Notes under the pieces: model-generated | What the model was told of the DNA's origin: nothing | Databases searched by the model: none | What the model saw: only the letters and a program-made list of their open reading frames with translations | Shown: one piece after another, positions 32,955 through 33,407 of the stretch | Position numbering within the stretch: position 1 is the first letter of the stretch | Layout: every line of letters begins with the position of its first letter | Program-made: the position numbers and the translations under genes | Origin: Gemmataceae bacterium | GTDB lineage: Bacteria; Planctomycetota; Planctomycetia; Gemmatales; Gemmataceae | DNA: 33,407 bases | Assembly (NCBI GenBank): GCA_022614915.1 | Contig: JAKEHV010000095.1 | Coordinates: forward strand, 1 to 33,407 | Direction: 5' to 3'

Positions 32955-33101
32955 AACCACAGAGACACAGAGGCACAGAGAAGACAAAAACGAAGAATGA
33001 AGAACGAAGATTGAATTGCATCCGACCGCTCATTGTTGATTCTTCCTTCTTCATTGTTCATTCTTCATTTGTTTTCTCTGTGGCTTTGTGTCACTGTGGT
33101 T
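32955..33101. repeat. Long imperfect inverted repeat (AACCACAGAGACACAGAG type)
   Basis: The left arm AACCACAGAGACACAGAGGC... pairs with ...CTTTGTGTCACTGTGGTT at the right end. The arms continue inwards through GAAGAATGAA and its complement, giving an imperfect stem of about 60 nt around an unpaired middle. Confidence 0.8.
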
Positions 33102-33105
33102 AGCA

Positions 33106-33407
33106 TTAGTGTTTGCCAGACCGGCTGCGTAACAAGTTGAGATGCCGGTCGAAGCGGTCCTCCATGTAGCGGTGAATGTTGGACAAGAAACGATTGTCGC
33201 CGGCCGTGAAGGGCCGGCCGGTGGAAAACTCGGCGTCGGCGTCCGCCAGCTTGCGATCGAGGTCCATGAAGAACTTGCGGATGTCGCGAAGGCGATCATC
33301 GAGAAGGTCGCCTTTCATGTTTTCGGTCACGCCCCAAAAGCGGCAGGCGTCCGCGAAGGTGAGGTCGCCTTTGCGATTCTCCTCAAATTTCTGGTAGGCG
33401 CTGGAAT
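33106..33407 (-). CDS. Conserved hypothetical protein, C-terminal part
   Basis: 99 codons are visible; the gene continues past the right edge, so the start is not known. The readable part begins S-S-A-Y-Q-K-F-E-E-N-R-K-G-D-L and contains C-R-F-W-G-V, D-D-R-L-R-D-I-R-K-F-F-M-D-L-D-R-K-L and a basic C-terminus L-N-L-L-R-S-R-S-G-K-H. It looks soluble and alpha-helical. I do not recognise a family. A short GTG or ATG start inside the window (33330, 33318) is possible but the open frame upstream continues with similar composition. Confidence 0.6.
   Translation of the reverse strand, partial: SSAYQKFEENRKGDLTFADACRFWGVTENMKGDLLDDRLRDIRKFFMDLDRKLADADAEFSTGRPFTAGDNRFLSNIHRYMEDRFDRHLNLLRSRSGKH

Overview
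The window looks like a chromosomal segment of a planctomycete (Planctomycetota, probably Gemmataceae-like). Indicators are two TIGR03000-type proteins (one with the typical MYSVILMAA start followed by a Cys/Gly-rich stretch), two very long exported proteins with an N-terminal R-L-x-L-E-x-L-E-D-R motif, a secreted formylglycine-type sulfatase, a Uma2-family protein, a MauG-like di-haem peroxidase lipoprotein, TadE/TadG-like proteins, high GC and many palindromic intergenic repeats. No rRNA, tRNA, CRISPR array, prophage or transposase gene was seen.

Layout. Positions 1-509 (-) hold the 5' part of metK. Then come a TIGR03000 gene with an apparent one-base deletion (713-1230, -), a secreted HEAT-like/LecA-like protein (1543-2583, +), a SUKH-like protein (2599-3315, +), a SAM methyltransferase, a DgkA-type lipid kinase, a small secreted protein, a sulfatase and a Uma2 protein (3476-7551, all +). 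A strong hairpin separates these from a 954-residue subtilisin-like protease (7641-10505, -) and a small zinc-ribbon membrane protein (-). From 11264 to 19727 all genes are +: an ABC ATPase/permease pair, a Cys-rich TIGR03000 protein, an MFS transporter, a 2x[4Fe-4S] ferredoxin, a di-haem cytochrome c peroxidase lipoprotein coupled (1-nt gap) to an aquaporin-family channel, and a DUF3501 protein. From 19773 to 26202 genes are -: a sugar-phosphate isomerase-like TIM barrel, a small ORF with a repeat-derived C-terminus, purF, a tandem STAS protein, and a TadG/TadE/TadE cluster. A LamG/PKD/RTX surface protein (26689-29346) and pyrF (29526-30452) are +. The last stretch is -: a Spy-like secreted protein, a dus tRNA-dihydrouridine synthase carrying an in-frame palindromic insertion, a PAP2-family membrane protein and a partial conserved protein.

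Housekeeping functions (SAM synthesis, purine and pyrimidine synthesis, tRNA modification) are interleaved with envelope and secretome genes. The clearest functional unit is peroxidase plus channel: a periplasmic H2O2-reducing lipoprotein translated together with a MIP channel whose predicted selectivity filter is unusual.

The least explained feature is a set of at least six palindromic repeat types between genes. Several touch coding sequence: one supplies the aquaporin stop codon, one type supplies or abuts the stop codons of both the SUKH gene and purF, one forms the whole C-terminal half of a small ORF, and one lies in frame inside dus. This resembles in outline the palindromic elements inserted in Rickettsia proteins.
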